Shown piece by piece: positions 19,851 to 20,195 of a DNA stretch of 20,195 nucleotides; position 1 is the first letter of the stretch, and each line of letters starts with the position of its first letter. Location: positions 1 through 20,195 of the forward strand of contig JADGJL010000480.1 in NCBI GenBank assembly GCA_027600665.1, read 5' to 3'. This DNA comes from Irineochytrium annulatum (Eukaryota; Chytridiomycota; Chytridiomycetes; Chytridiales; Chytridiaceae). Position numbers and translations under genes: made by a program. The notes beneath the pieces were generated by a model. It ran no database searches and was not told where the DNA came from. It saw only the letters and a list, made by a program, of their open reading frames with translations.

Positions 19851-20195
19851 ATGGACTTCCCCGGCCTCCTGCCGTCGCCAGACGACCACGCAACGTTCCA
19901 TGCCCCGCCTGGCGAACCCGTATCGCTCCTGTACCTGCTCCAGTTGCAGACGGCCGTCCAACGGCGCCTCGACGCAGAGCTGGGCGGATTTAGGCTCACC
20001 TGCTCGGCCGGCAACAGGAACGCCGACATCGCCGCGAGCATTTGGGGCCTTCCACAATCTCTCCCGCCACGAACGCCTCCGCTGGAAGCCGGCTCTATCT
20101 CTGAATACTTCATCTCGAGCCACACGACCTCGCCTGACGCGTGCCCGATCGCCTTGCAATTGCCTCTCTCTCCCCCGGCACCACCCCTTATCGCG
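19851..20195 (+). CDS. Unrecognised protein, N-terminal 115 residues (3' end outside window)
   Basis: An ATG at 19851, after AGCAATA, opens a frame that stays free of stops for 345 bases to the right edge. The translation starts MDFPGLLPSPDDHATFHAPP, then has a Leu/Gln helix-like stretch (SLLYLLQLQTAVQRRLDAEL), GGFRLTCSAGNRNADIAASI and a Pro/Ser-rich stretch. Third-position GC preference is like that of the neighbouring genes, supporting coding. I do not recognise a family, and no signal peptide is evident. The Pro-rich end may be a disordered linker, or the frame may meet an intron beyond the edge. Confidence 0.6.
   Translation, partial: MDFPGLLPSPDDHATFHAPPGEPVSLLYLLQLQTAVQRRLDAELGGFRLTCSAGNRNADIAASIWGLPQSLPPRTPPLEAGSISEYFISSHTTSPDACPIALQLPLSPPAPPLIA

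Overview
This is nuclear DNA from a eukaryote, most likely an early-diverging (zoosporic, chytrid- or blastocladiomycete-like) fungus. The coding sequences are broken by many short GT-AG introns, mostly about 45-100 nt, with CAG or TAG acceptors. Gene spacing is compact and fungal. The genes include fungal-type Atg15 and Rvs161, and a very large TmcB-like multi-pass membrane protein of a kind I associate with chytrid genomes and Dictyostelium. The lineage is inferred; no rRNA or other decisive marker is present.

Plus-strand left half: 1-1689 holds the 3' part of a CaMKK/Ssp1-type protein kinase gene that runs off the left edge. 1690-2658 is a long gap with a possible decayed minus-strand gene. 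2659-5168 is UTP18, a WD40 protein of the SSU processome, in five exons. 5617-7580 is ATG15, a vacuolar autophagic lipase, in five exons including a 19-nt microexon. 8223-9712 is the N-BAR protein Rvs161/Hob3, in six exons.

Right half: 10268-11576 (minus) is a four-exon F-box-like protein of unknown target. 11751-12254 (plus) is a small two-exon candidate gene with a polyalanine/hydrophobic segment and a six-arginine patch; it starts 174 bp from the divergent F-box gene. 12366-17561 (minus) is a twelve-exon, about 1510-residue TmcB-like protein with about twelve membrane segments, a TPR-like cytosolic block and two extracytoplasmic loops, including an 18-nt microexon. 17978-18738 (minus) is ribosomal protein eL33 (L35a) in three exons, the first and last only 23 and 24 nt. 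18739-19850 is a 1.1-kb gap. 19851-20195 is the 5' end of an unrecognised plus-strand gene cut by the right edge.

There is no operon or functional cluster: kinase signalling, ribosome biogenesis, autophagy, membrane curvature, sensing and translation genes are simply neighbours. All exon structures were worked out by hand from splice motifs, frame continuity and family resemblance. Gene ends are start and stop codons, not transcript ends. I found no mobile element, CRISPR array, tRNA or rRNA.
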